This document shows positions 1 to 7,996 of a DNA stretch of 64,000 bases, one piece after another. The first letter of the stretch is position 1. Every line of letters starts with the position of its first letter. Source of the DNA: Massilia soli (GTDB lineage Bacteria; Pseudomonadota; Gammaproteobacteria; Burkholderiales; Burkholderiaceae_D); assembly GCF_016809835.1 (NCBI RefSeq), contig NZ_JAFBIL020000007.1:186001-250000 (forward strand), in the 5' to 3' direction. A model generated the notes under the pieces. It saw only the letters and a list, made by a program, of their open reading frames with translations. It did not search any database and was not told where the DNA came from. A program made the position numbers and the translations under genes.

Positions 1-166
1 CGCCGCGGCGGCGGGCCAGGTCGACCAGCCGCTCCATCAGGTAGTGCGCGCGCTCAGGGCCTTCGTTTTCGATGACCGCTTCGAGCGCATCGAGCCATTC
101 CCTGGTTTCGAGCGTATCCGGATCGTTGGCGGCTTGTGCCGTCAACTGGTCGAGTTGAGCTGACAT
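1..166 (-). CDS. aceE: Pyruvate dehydrogenase E1 component, N-terminal fragment
   Basis: Only the first 55 codons lie in the window; the gene continues beyond base 1. The product would be the homodimeric thiamine-diphosphate E1 subunit that decarboxylates pyruvate and acetylates the lipoyl E2 of the pyruvate dehydrogenase complex. The N-terminus has the family pattern ETREWLDALEAVIENEGPER, close to ETRDWLQAIESVIREEGVER of E. coli AceE. The ATG at 166-164 is preceded by a strong ribosome site, AAGGAGAC (180-173). A promoter lies about 90 bases upstream. The assignment is from N-terminal similarity only, since the ThDP-binding domains are outside the window. Confidence 0.85.
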   Translation of the reverse strand, partial: MSAQLDQLTAQAANDPDTLETREWLDALEAVIENEGPERAHYLMERLVDLARRRG

Positions 167-260
167 TGGTGCGTCTCCTTTGTTAGTGCCCTACCCGATC
201 CCGGGATCGCTGGCGGACGTTTTTGCTAAGTGTTTAAAAATACCATTAATTAGTGCAGGA

Positions 261-289
261 ATTCTAACAGCACTCTTGAAGATTTTCAA
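261..289 (-). promoter_or_regulatory. Putative sigma-70 promoter of aceE
   Basis: On the minus strand TTGAAA (289-284), a 17-base spacer and TAGAAT (266-261) form a near-consensus sigma-70 promoter. The expected start near base 254 gives an untranslated leader of about 88 bases before the aceE ATG. No PdhR-type operator is obvious. The rest of the 167-499 gap holds an AT-rich stretch and a REP-like pair. Confidence 0.55.
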
Positions 290-331
290 ATTGCGGAAGA
301 TCATTTCATATTGTGGAATATGCCTTCGCCG

Positions 332-434
332 TCGTTCCCGCGAAAGCGGGAACCTATGCAAAATCGACTGGTTTGTGAACGACGCCCTATCGCGATGGCA
401 TCTCAGCATGGATTCCCGCCTTCGCGGGAATGAC
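332..434. repeat. REP-like palindrome pair in inverted orientation
   Basis: Two short palindromes, TTCCCGCGAAAGCGGGAA (335-352) and TTCCCGCCTTCGCGGGAA (413-430), each fold into a GC-rich hairpin. They are flanked by GTCG and TGAC ends that make the pair an inverted couple, like a BIME. Similar pairs occur at 18819-18915 and 40802-40881, and a related pair at 52631-52697. They sit in untranslated gaps and probably act as mRNA 3'-end stabilisers or are remnants of REP elements moved by a RAYT transposase encoded elsewhere. Confidence 0.75.
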
Positions 435-499
435 GTCGATGGACGCCACCTTACGCCCCACGCCTTATAATCGCTATTTTCCCTGCCCCATTGCCAATC

Positions 500-1345
500 A
501 TGCCTGCTCAACTGATCGACGGAATCGCCCTCTCCCAACAACTGCGCGCGGAAATCGCCCAGCGCGCCGCCGCGCTGACCGCCAAGGGCAAGCAACCCGG
601 CCTCGCCGTGATCCTCGTCGGGGAAGACCCGGCCAGCCAGGTCTATGTGCGCAACAAGGTCAAGGCCTGCGGCGACGTCGGCTTCCACTCGGTGCTGGAG
701 AAGTACGACGCCGACCTGAGCGAAGCCGCCCTGCTCGACCGCATCGCGTCGCTGAACGCCGATCCGTCGATTCACGGTATCCTTGTACAGATGCCGCTGC
801 CGAAGCACATCAATCCGCACAAGGTCATTGAAGCGATTTCGACGACCAAGGACGTGGACGGCTACTCGGTGCTGTCGGCCGGAGAACTGTTGACCGGGCT
901 GACCGGCTTCCGCCCGTGCACGCCGTACGGTTGCATGAAGCTGATCGAAAGCACCGGCGTCGACCTGCGCGGCAAGCACGCCGTGGTCATCGGCCGCAGC
1001 AACACGGTGGGCAAGCCAATGGGCCTGCTGCTCTTGCAAGCCAACGCCACCGTGACCATATGCCATAGCGCGACGCCGGACCTGGCGTACCACACCCGCC
1101 AGGCCGATGTGGTGGTCGCAGCGGTCGGGCGCCGCAACACGCTGACGGCCGACATGGTCAAGCCGGGCGCGATCGTGATCGACGTCGGCATGAACCGCGA
1201 CGACAACGGCAAGCTGTGCGGCGACGTCGACACCGCCGCGGTGCGCGACGTGGCGTCGTACATCACGCCAGTGCCGGGCGGTGTCGGCCCGATGACGATC
1301 ACGATGCTGCTGATGAATACGGTGGAAGCGGCTGAACGAATTTAA
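500..1345 (+). CDS. folD: Bifunctional methylenetetrahydrofolate dehydrogenase / methenyltetrahydrofolate cyclohydrolase
   Basis: FolD oxidises 5,10-methylene-THF with NADP+ and hydrolyses the methenyl product to 10-formyl-THF, supplying one-carbon units for purines and initiator tRNA. The 281-aa protein has the usual length and motifs: [14 protein letters not shown] with the catalytic Tyr/Lys pair, the nucleotide-binding loop [14 protein letters not shown] and the C-terminal [10 protein letters not shown]. The ATG at 500 is chosen over a TTG at 491 because it gives the normal N-terminus MPAQLIDG; no clear Shine-Dalgarno is visible. prlC follows 40 bases later on the same strand, so they may be co-transcribed. 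Confidence 0.96.
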   Translation: MPAQLIDGIALSQQLRAEIAQRAAALTAKGKQPGLAVILVGEDPASQVYVRNKVKACGDVGFHSVLEKYDADLSEAALLDRIASLNADPSIHGILVQMPLPKHINPHKVIEAISTTKDVDGYSVLSAGELLTGLTGFRPCTPYGCMKLIESTGVDLRGKHAVVIGRSNTVGKPMGLLLLQANATVTICHSATPDLAYHTRQADVVVAAVGRRNTLTADMVKPGAIVIDVGMNRDDNGKLCGDVDTAAVRDVASYITPVPGGVGPMTITMLLMNTVEAAERI

Positions 1346-1385
1346 TTTGCGCGGCAAGGCCGCGATCAACGAACTGGAAAATGAC

Positions 1386-3473
1386 ATGACGACTACGACT
1401 GCAAATCCCCTCCTCGACTTTTCCGGCCTGCCGCGCTTTGATCAGTTCAAGCCCGAACACGTAACCCCAGCGATCGACGAACTGATCGCCAAGGCCAGCG
1501 CCGTTGTCGCCAGCCTCGAAGCCCCGGGCGACAACGTCAGCTGGGATAATTTCGTGGTGCCGCTGGAAGAATCCACCGAGCGCCTGGGCCGCGCCTGGGG
1601 CATCGTCAACCACCTGAACAACGTGGCCGACACGCCCGAGCTGCGCGCCACCTACAACGACAACCTGCCGAAAGTGACCGAGTTCTGGACCGCGCTGGCC
1701 CAGAACGAAGCGCTGTTCGCCAAATACAAGGCGATCGCCGCCAGCCCGGACTTCGCATCGCTGTCGCCGGCGCGCCAGAAACTGGTCGGCAACGCGGTGC
1801 GCGACTTCCGCCTCGGCGGCGCCGAGCTGCCGGCCGAGCGCAAGGAGCGTTTCGCCGACATCCAGGAACAGCAGGCCGCGGTGTCGACCCGCTTCTCCGA
1901 GAACGTGCTCGACGCAACCAACGACTACAAGCTGCTGGTCGACAGTGAAGCCGACCTGGCCGGCGTGCCGGACGACGTCAAGCAGGCCGCGCGCGCCGCC
2001 GCCGAAGCCGACGCCAAGGCAGGCTTCCAGTTCACGCTGCACTTCCCGTCGTACTTCCCGCTGCTGCAGTTCGCCGACAAGCGCGAGCTGCGCGAGACCA
2101 TCTACCGCGCCAGCGCCACCAAGGCGTCGGAACAAGGCACCTTCTTCAGCGAAATGGAAAAGTGGGACAACAGCGAGAACATCTCGATGCTGCTCAAGCT
2201 GCGCAATGAAGAAGCGCGCCTGCTCGACTACCGCAACTTCGCCGAAGTATCGCTGGTGCCGAAGATGGCGCAAAGCCCCGAGCACGTGATCGAATTCCTG
2301 CAAGACCTGGCCTACCGCGCGCGCCCGTACGCGCAGAACGACCTCGATGAACTGCGCGCCTTCGCCCGCGCCGAACTGGGCATCGACAAGCTCGAAGCCT
2401 GGGACATCGCCTATGCGTCGGAAAAGCTGCGCGAGCAGCGCTATGCCTTCTCGGCGCAGGAAGTGAAGGAATACTTCCCGGAGCCGAAGGTCATCGACGG
2501 CCTGTTCCACCTCGTGCAAACCCTGTTCTCGGTCGAGATCAAGCCTGACAGCGCGCCGGTGTGGCATCCGGACGTGCGCTTCTACCGCATTGAACGCGAC
2601 GGCCAGCTGGTCGGCCAGTTCTACTTCGACCTGTACGCCCGCGCCGGCAAAGGCGGCGGCGCCTGGATGGACGACGCGCGCGGCCGCAAGCTCGATACCG
2701 GCGGCGTGATCCAGACGCCGATCGCCTACCTGACCTGCAACTTCACGCCGCCGGCGACGGTCGACGGCCAGCTGCAGCCGTCGCTGTTTACGCACGACGA
2801 AGTGACCACGCTGTTCCACGAATTCGGCCACGGCCTGCATCACATGCTGACCGAAGTCGAAGAGCTGGGCGTGTCGGGCATTTCGGGCGTCGAGTGGGAC
2901 GCGGTCGAACTGCCGTCGCAGTTCATGGAAAACTTCTGCTGGGAGTGGGACGTACTGCAGCACATGACGGCGCACGTCAAGACCGGCGAACCGCTGCCGC
3001 GCGCCCTGTACGACAAGATGCTGGCCGCGAAAAACTTCCAGTCCGGGATGCAGACGCTGCGCCAGGTCGAGTTTTCGCTGGTCGACATGCACCTGCACTA
3101 CGACTACGATCCGGCCAGCGCGCGCAGCGTGCAGGAGCTGATCAACGACGTGCGCGAGAAGTTCTCGGTGATGATGCCGCCCGCGTTCAACCGCTTCCAG
3201 CACTCGTTCGGCCACATCTTCTCGGGCGGGTACGCCGCCGGCTACTACAGCTACAAGTGGGCCGAAGTCTTGTCCGCCGACGCGTACGCCGCCTTTGAAG
3301 AAGCGGTCGAAGCAGGCGGCGGCACGCTGTCGGAAGAAACCGGCAAGCGCTTCCAGCGCGAGATCCTGGCCATGGGCGGCTCGCGTCCGGCGCTCGAATC
3401 GTTCAAGGCCTTCCGCGGCCGCGAACCGAAAATCGATGCCCTGCTGCGGCATAGCGGCATGAAGGCTGATTAA
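1386..3473 (+). CDS. prlC: Oligopeptidase A (M3 family zinc metallopeptidase)
   Basis: This cytoplasmic zinc peptidase degrades short peptides, including cleaved signal peptides. The 695-aa product matches the family length (about 680 aa in E. coli). The zinc site HEFGH lies at residues 478-482, followed by the GVEWDAVELPSQFMENF segment that supplies the third zinc ligand in this family. An upstream in-frame TTG at 1347 exists, but the ATG at 1386 gives the conserved start MTTTTANPLLDF. The next gene begins 4 bases after the stop, so prlC, the glutaredoxin-like gene, holC and the small downstream gene form one compact run. Confidence 0.95.
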   Translation: MTTTTANPLLDFSGLPRFDQFKPEHVTPAIDELIAKASAVVASLEAPGDNVSWDNFVVPLEESTERLGRAWGIVNHLNNVADTPELRATYNDNLPKVTEFWTALAQNEALFAKYKAIAASPDFASLSPARQKLVGNAVRDFRLGGAELPAERKERFADIQEQQAAVSTRFSENVLDATNDYKLLVDSEADLAGVPDDVKQAARAAAEADAKAGFQFTLHFPSYFPLLQFADKRELRETIYRASATKASEQGTFFSEMEKWDNSENISMLLKLRNEEARLLDYRNFAEVSLVPKMAQSPEHVIEFLQDLAYRARPYAQNDLDELRAFARAELGIDKLEAWDIAYASEKLREQRYAFSAQEVKEYFPEPKVIDGLFHLVQTLFSVEIKPDSAPVWHPDVRFYRIERDGQLVGQFYFDLYARAGKGGGAWMDDARGRKLDTGGVIQTPIAYLTCNFTPPATVDGQLQPSLFTHDEVTTLFHEFGHGLHHMLTEVEELGVSGISGVEWDAVELPSQFMENFCWEWDVLQHMTAHVKTGEPLPRALYDKMLAAKNFQSGMQTLRQVEFSLVDMHLHYDYDPASARSVQELINDVREKFSVMMPPAFNRFQHSFGHIFSGGYAAGYYSYKWAEVLSADAYAAFEEAVEAGGGTLSEETGKRFQREILAMGGSRPALESFKAFRGREPKIDALLRHSGMKAD

Positions 3474-3477
3474 GACC

Positions 3478-4137
3478 ATGAATATCGCAAAGCTGATCCC
3501 GGCGGCGCTTGGCGCGGCGCTGCTGCTGGCTGGCGCATCGGCCAGCGCGCAGATCTACAAATGGGTCGACGCCAAGGGCGTGACGCATTACAGCGACACG
3601 CCTCCGGCGTCGAAGCAGGCCGAGGTCAAGCCGTATGGCGGCGCCGATGCGGTGCTGGTGCCGCTGCCTTACGAGCTGGCGCGCGCCGCGCGCACCTCGC
3701 CGGTGACGCTGTACACGATGCCCAAATGTTCGGGCTGCGACTCGGGCCGGGCGCTGCTCAAGGCGCGCGGCATTCCGTTTACCGAGAAGACGGTGACCAC
3801 GGCGGCGGACCAGGACAAACTCAAGCAAGCAGGCAGCGATGGCCAGTTGCCGCTGCTGCTGGTCGGTCGCAGCAAGCTGCTGGGATTCGAGACGGGCGAG
3901 TGGAACAGCGCGCTGACCAATGCCGCCTACCCGGCCAAGAGCATGCTGCCATCGCGCTATCGCCATCCAGAAGCCGTTGCCGCCGCGCCGCCAGCGACCG
4001 GCCCATCGCCGGAAGCCCTTCAACGCCAGCAGCGCGAAGCGGCGCAGGCCGCCGACGCCGAAGCCAGCGCTGCTGCCGCGCGCGAAGCCCAGGCACGCGA
4101 AAAGAAAAAATCCACTACGCCAGCGTTCCAATTCTGA
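3478..4137 (+). CDS. Exported DUF4124 / glutaredoxin-like protein
   Basis: A 219-aa protein with a signal peptide (residues 1-24, cleavage likely after ASA-Q). It then has a DUF4124-type segment (QIYKWVDAKGVTHYSDTPP) and, from about residue 75, a glutaredoxin/thioredoxin-fold domain with a CSGC redox motif in YTMPKCSGCDSGRALL. The C-terminal 50 residues are Ala/Gln/Glu-rich and end in a charged tail, probably a coiled coil. This suggests a periplasmic thiol-disulfide or glutathione-handling role, but the substrate is unknown. It sits 4 bases after prlC and 4 bases before holC, so translation may be coupled. Confidence 0.75.
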   Translation: MNIAKLIPAALGAALLLAGASASAQIYKWVDAKGVTHYSDTPPASKQAEVKPYGGADAVLVPLPYELARAARTSPVTLYTMPKCSGCDSGRALLKARGIPFTEKTVTTAADQDKLKQAGSDGQLPLLLVGRSKLLGFETGEWNSALTNAAYPAKSMLPSRYRHPEAVAAAPPATGPSPEALQRQQREAAQAADAEASAAAAREAQAREKKKSTTPAFQF

Positions 4138-4141
4138 CCCC

Positions 4142-4567
4142 ATGACACGCATCGACTTCCATACCAACATCCCCGACAAGCTGGCCTACGCCTGCAGGTT
4201 GACCCGCAAGGCCCTCGCCGCGCGCGGCAAGCTGGTGCTGCTGGCCGAAGACGCCGCGCAGGCCGCGGCGCTGAACGAGGCGCTGTGGACGGTGTCGCCG
4301 ACCGACTTCCTGCCGCATGTGATGGCGGGCGACGCGCTCGCCCCGCATACGCCGGTCATCGTCACCCACGATGAAGAAGCGGCGTTCCCGCACGCGGACA
4401 TGCTGGTCAACCTGACGCGCCGGATGCCCTCGACGGTGGACAAGTTCCAGCGCGTGTTCGAGATTATTTCGACTGACGAAGACGACGCCGCGGCGGGCCG
4501 CAAGCGCTACGTCGCCTACAAACAGCAATCCTACCCACTGACCCATTTCGTCGCAGGACAGACATGA
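4142..4567 (+). CDS. holC: DNA polymerase III chi subunit
   Basis: HolC (chi) links the clamp loader to single-strand binding protein during replication. The 141-aa product has the family's usual size and pattern: MTRIDFHTNIPDKLAYACRL at the start, VLLAEDAAQAAALNEALWT in the middle and FLPHVMAGD before the C-terminal half. The ATG at 4142 follows the previous stop by 4 bases. The last codon overlaps the next gene in an ATGA junction (4564-4567), indicating translational coupling. Confidence 0.92.
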   Translation: MTRIDFHTNIPDKLAYACRLTRKALAARGKLVLLAEDAAQAAALNEALWTVSPTDFLPHVMAGDALAPHTPVIVTHDEEAAFPHADMLVNLTRRMPSTVDKFQRVFEIISTDEDDAAAGRKRYVAYKQQSYPLTHFVAGQT

Positions 4568-4941
4568 GCAACCAGGCATTCGACGCGAGCATTCCGGTAC
4601 TGACCGAGGTATTCGACAAGGAGGAGGCGCCAGCCGCGGCGGCGTTGCCGGCGCAAGGCACGCTGCACGCGGACCTCGAACAGCGCGCAATCGATACCTG
4701 GACCGAGCCGGAATGGACATTGCTTGAGCGGCGCCTGTCGGAGCGGATCTTGCAGCAGCTGCAGGGCCGGGTCGACTTCGTGCTGGAGCAGCGGCTCAAG
4801 GACAGCATGGAAGAAGTGCTGCGGCACGCCGTGGCGGGGCTGACGGCCGAGATTCAGCAGGGACTGCAGCAGACCATCGAAAAGATCGTCGTGCGCGCGG
4901 TGGCGCAGGAACTGACGCACCTGCAGACGCTCAAGAAGTAA
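4564..4941 (+). CDS. Conserved hypothetical protein, holC-coupled
   Basis: A 125-aa soluble protein whose ATG overlaps the holC stop by 4 bases. Residues 1-35 are acidic and Ala-rich. Residues 55-120 are predicted helical, with heptad-like spacing (LERRLSERILQQLQG, LEQRLKDSMEEVLRH), suggesting a coiled coil. No catalytic motif is seen. Its position after holC resembles the DUF2486-type genes of Burkholderiales, but I cannot confirm family membership by eye. A link to replication is only inferred from coupling with holC. Confidence 0.7.
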   Translation: MSNQAFDASIPVLTEVFDKEEAPAAAALPAQGTLHADLEQRAIDTWTEPEWTLLERRLSERILQQLQGRVDFVLEQRLKDSMEEVLRHAVAGLTAEIQQGLQQTIEKIVVRAVAQELTHLQTLKK

Positions 4942-5023
4942 GCGTCGGATTTCTCCATGTAGGGCGGATAAGCGTGGCTGCCCTGCCGATCGTTGTCCTT
5001 ACTTGAAAGCGCGGACCTTGCCG

Positions 5024-5716
5024 ATGCCGGAACTTATCCTCGCTGCCTATCTCGTTGCGGTCATGCCCGCGCGGAGTATCTGGAAGAGCCTGAACAAGCA
5101 GGCGACCGCTACGCGTGCCCCGCGCTACCTGAAGACGATCGTGGAAATTGCGATCCTGCTGGCGATGCTGGCAGCCGTTACCATGTTCGCCGGGCGCAGC
5201 GCGGATTCGCTGGGCCTCGACTGGCCGTTATCGCGCGCTGGATTCTGGGGCTTGGTGGGCGCGCTGATTCTCCTCGCCGTGCTCTGGCTGGCCGGCGCCA
5301 TGTCGTCCAGGTCACTGACAGACGACAAGCGCGCGGAACTGGAATCGCAGGTTATGGACAGTGACGCGATGCCGCGAACCGCTGCCGAGCTGCGAATGTT
5401 TTTCGTGGCATCGCTATTCGTCGGCACCGGCTGGGAACTGCTGTACCGGGGTTTCCTGCTAGCGGTGCTGACACCATTGATTGGCGCGTTCCCCGCGATA
5501 GCCGCAGCGGCCATCGCCTATGGCCTCGCGCATGGGTACAAAAGCCCGCAACAGCTCATCAGCAGCATCATTTCCGCCTTCATTTTCACGATTGCGTATT
5601 ACCTGACCCAGAGCCTGTGGTGGTTGATGTTGATCCATACCGGCATCGGCATTATTGGCGCGCTTGGCGCATACAAAGCCGTCAGCAGCACCCGGGAGCC
5701 CACCCCAGCGTCCTGA
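5024..5716 (+). CDS. CPBP-family intramembrane metalloprotease-like protein
   Basis: A 230-aa, mostly hydrophobic protein with about six to seven membrane segments, ending in the Abi/CPBP (Rce1-like) domain. Motif 1 reads GTGWELLYRGFL, motif 2 AYGLAHGY and motif 3 LIHTGIGIIG. The family normally has EExxxR in motif 1; here the first Glu is Trp (WELLYR), so catalytic activity is uncertain. Members process prenylated proteins, bacteriocins or signalling membrane proteins. A TTG at 5003 is in frame, but the ATG at 5024 (MPELILAAYL) begins directly at the first hydrophobic segment. Confidence 0.75.
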   Translation: MPELILAAYLVAVMPARSIWKSLNKQATATRAPRYLKTIVEIAILLAMLAAVTMFAGRSADSLGLDWPLSRAGFWGLVGALILLAVLWLAGAMSSRSLTDDKRAELESQVMDSDAMPRTAAELRMFFVASLFVGTGWELLYRGFLLAVLTPLIGAFPAIAAAAIAYGLAHGYKSPQQLISSIISAFIFTIAYYLTQSLWWLMLIHTGIGIIGALGAYKAVSSTREPTPAS

Positions 5717-5905
5717 ACACTTTCATCTGCTTACAACTGGCGCAAAATTCTGGTGCACCGCTCCCCGGGTCGGTGCGTTAACCCGGCACGGCCAATAAAA
5801 TTGAAGTTTAGCCTTTGCTAAGCTTTTAAATTGTTGTACCTTTTGCCTACGTAAAATTTATAAAGGCGTCACGAACGCCCGTTTTCTATCCATTGGAGGA
5901 AGTAT

Positions 5906-7048
5906 ATGCAGTTCACGACGAAACTCATTCCACTCGCTATCGCGATCGCCTTCGCCGGTTCGGCCAGCGCCCAGGAAGTCGTTCGGATCGGCCACGTCGG
6001 CCCGATCTCCGGCGCCAGCGCGCACCTCGGTAAGGACAACGAGAATGGCGCCAAGATGGCAATTGAGGAATTGAACGCCAACGGCTTCACCTTGGGCGGC
6101 AAGAAAGTGAAACTCGAACTGCTGACGGAAGACGACGGCGCCGATCCGAAGCAAGGCACCGCAGTGGCGCAGAAACTGGTCGACGCCAAAGTGCACGGCG
6201 TGATCGGCCACCTGAACTCGGGCACCACCGTTCCTGCATCGAAGATCTACCACGACGCCGGCATCCCACAGATTTCGCCATCGGCAACCACGCCGCAATA
6301 TACCAAGCAGGGCTTCAAGTCGGCATTCCGCGTCGTCGCGAACGACAACAAGCTGGGCGGCACGCTGGGCGCGTATGCGGTCGACAACCTGAAGGCCAAG
6401 AGTATCGCCGTCATCGACGACCGCTCGGCCTACGGCCAGGGCGTGGCTGACGAGTTTGTCAAAGGTGCGAAGAAGAAGTTCCCAGGCGTGAAAATCGTCG
6501 GCAAGGAATTTACCAATCCAAACGCGACCGACTTCACCGCCATCCTGACCTCGATCAAGGCCAAGAAGCCTGACCTGATCTTCTTCGGCGGCATGGACGC
6601 GGTCGGCGGCCCGATGCTCAAGCAAATGAAGGCGCTGGGCATCCAGGCCAAGTTCATGGGCGGCGACGGCATCTGCACCGAGGCACTGTCGCGCCTGGCT
6701 GGCGATGGCCTGGGCGAAGGCAACATCACCTGCGCTGAAGCAGGCGGCGTCAAGGGTCCGCAAGAGAAGGTCATGGCCGACTTCCGGGCGCGCTACAAGA
6801 AGAAGTACAACGCCGACGTCCAGCTGTACGCGCCATATGTCTACGACGCTGTGATGGTCATGGCGACGGCGATGAAGAACGCCAACTCGGCCGATCCGGC
6901 CAAGTACCTGCCTGAACTGAAGAAGATCAAGTACCAGGGCGTGACGGGCAACATCCAGTTCGACACCAAGGGCGACATCCAGAACGGCGCGCTGACCCTG
7001 TTCACCTACAAGGGCGGCAAGAAGACCAAGATGGACGTCATCTATTAA
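5906..7048 (+). CDS. Branched-chain amino-acid ABC transporter, periplasmic binding protein (LivK-like)
   Basis: A 380-aa periplasmic binding protein of the peripla_BP_6 family. Residues 1-22 are a signal peptide (IAIAFAGSASA-Q). The mature protein begins EVVRIGHVGPISGASAHLGKD and continues through the typical GVIGHLNSGTTVPASKIYHDAGI substrate-cleft region. It probably delivers leucine, isoleucine, valine or related amino acids to a LivHMGF permease, but no permease genes adjoin it. The ATG follows a strong ribosome site (GGAGG, 5895-5899). A symmetrical terminator lies 50 bases downstream, so this is a monocistronic unit. The 189-base upstream gap shows nothing certain. Confidence 0.88.
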   Translation: MQFTTKLIPLAIAIAFAGSASAQEVVRIGHVGPISGASAHLGKDNENGAKMAIEELNANGFTLGGKKVKLELLTEDDGADPKQGTAVAQKLVDAKVHGVIGHLNSGTTVPASKIYHDAGIPQISPSATTPQYTKQGFKSAFRVVANDNKLGGTLGAYAVDNLKAKSIAVIDDRSAYGQGVADEFVKGAKKKFPGVKIVGKEFTNPNATDFTAILTSIKAKKPDLIFFGGMDAVGGPMLKQMKALGIQAKFMGGDGICTEALSRLAGDGLGEGNITCAEAGGVKGPQEKVMADFRARYKKKYNADVQLYAPYVYDAVMVMATAMKNANSADPAKYLPELKKIKYQGVTGNIQFDTKGDIQNGALTLFTYKGGKKTKMDVIY

Positions 7049-7097
7049 TCACAGGCCTGGCCGGGAGCTGCGCTTCCGGCCAGGCAGTGATGGACGT

Positions 7098-7125
7098 AAA
7101 AAAACGCGCCTCGGCGCGTTTTTTA
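7098..7125. terminator. Bidirectional rho-independent terminator
   Basis: An AACGCGC / GCGCGTT stem with a CTCG loop is flanked by A7 on the left and T6 on the right. It can terminate both the binding-protein gene from the left and the cytochrome gene from the right. Confidence 0.85.
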
Positions 7126-7140
7126 TTGGCTGGCGAATAA

Positions 7141-7449
7141 TTACTTCTGCGCCATGATCCATTTGACGAGGGTCTTCGCCTCAGCTTCGCTCACCTGCGG
7201 GTTCGCTGGCATTGGGACCGCGCCCCAGGTGCCGGAGCCGCCCTTGAGCACTTTCGCGGTCAGCTTCGCTTCCGCATCCTTCTGGCCGGCGTACTTGGCT
7301 GCGACGTCTTTGAACGCAGGGCCAACCAGCTTGTTCGCAACCGCGTGGCAAGCCATGCAGTTCTTGGCCTTCGCCAGGTCTGTACTCGCCATCGCGCCTG
7401 ACGAAGCCAGCGCCGACATTGCCAAAACTACCAACAGGGACCGTTTCAT
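7141..7449 (-). CDS. Small class I cytochrome c (c551/c8-like)
   Basis: A 102-aa periplasmic electron carrier. Residues 1-21 form a signal peptide (ASSGAMA-S). The heme motif CMACH is at residues 31-35 and the probable axial Met is Met80 in AVPMPANPQVSE. Its size fits the short c551-type cytochromes that shuttle electrons to terminal oxidases or denitrification enzymes. It ends 16 bases from the shared terminator and is transcribed alone. Confidence 0.9.
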   Translation of the reverse strand: MKRSLLVVLAMSALASSGAMASTDLAKAKNCMACHAVANKLVGPAFKDVAAKYAGQKDAEAKLTAKVLKGGSGTWGAVPMPANPQVSEAEAKTLVKWIMAQK

Positions 7450-7640
7450 TTAATTCTCCAAGATAACAATGACTACCAAATGCATTCTACCGCGTAAGCC
7501 GAAAACTCACAGGCGGGCTCTCACTTTGATTAACGCAGCAGCCCCCTGGGCGGTTGACTTGATGTTGCACCAAGGACACACCGAAATTCCCCCGAGGCAG
7601 TCGAAAGTTTGTAAGATGCATTCAAGAAAAGGAGTTTCGA

Positions 7641-7868
7641 ATGCCACTCATCATTATTATTGTTCTCTTGATACCACTGCGCTACTTCGAAGTCTGGCGA
7701 TTCGCCGAGATTTCCTGGTGGTGGATAGTTGGCCTGATGGTAGTTGCGTTCATCTGGTTCGAATTCATCGAAAAGCTGCTCGGGCTGGACAAGAAAAAAG
7801 AACACAACGTCGACGAACAGCGCCGCAAGGCGCGCGTGAAGCAAAGCTTCGACAAGACCAAAAAGTAA
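7641..7868 (+). CDS. Small Trp-rich membrane protein (TIGR04438-like)
   Basis: A 75-aa protein with a hydrophobic N-terminal half containing two probable membrane spans (MPLIIIIVLLIPL and SWWWIVGLMVVAFIWF). A lysine-rich cytoplasmic tail follows (LDKKKEHNVDEQRRKARVKQ). The Trp-rich WRFAEISWWW segment matches my memory of the betaproteobacterial 'small Trp-rich protein' family of unknown function. The ribosome site AAAAGGAG lies just upstream of the ATG. It is followed by a repeat cluster. Confidence 0.8.
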   Translation: MPLIIIIVLLIPLRYFEVWRFAEISWWWIVGLMVVAFIWFEFIEKLLGLDKKKEHNVDEQRRKARVKQSFDKTKK

Positions 7869-7870
7869 TA

Positions 7871-7982
7871 TTCCAAAATCGGGGACAGACCACCATTTCA
7901 GAACATTCTAAAATGGTGGTCTGTCCCCGATTTTGGAAGTTAAATGGTGGTCTGCGCGCCCCGGTCTGTCCCCGATTTTGGA
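7871..7982. repeat. Perfect 27-bp inverted repeat plus a third degenerate copy
   Basis: Bases 7871-7897 and 7912-7938 are exact reverse complements of 27 bases, separated by 14 bases. The core is GGTCTGTCCCCGATTTTGGA. A third copy in direct orientation (about 7943-7982) carries an internal insertion that repeats GGTCTG. The block lies between the 3' ends of the Trp-rich gene and ilvD and ends 15 bases from the ilvD stop. It looks like a REP-type or mobile hairpin element; no transposase is nearby. Confidence 0.85.
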
Positions 7983-7996
7983 AGTTTTGCTCGTTG

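Noticed and set aside
1299..3479. Long minus-strand open frame (over 700 codons) opposite prlC
   Set aside because: It mirrors prlC in antisense, is a high-GC artefact and has a low-complexity Arg/Val/Gly-rich composition with no domain.
5717..5905. Promoter for the LivK-like gene
   Set aside because: AT-rich hexamers are present (TTGTTG, TAAAAT), but spacings of 15 bases or less made the call unsafe.
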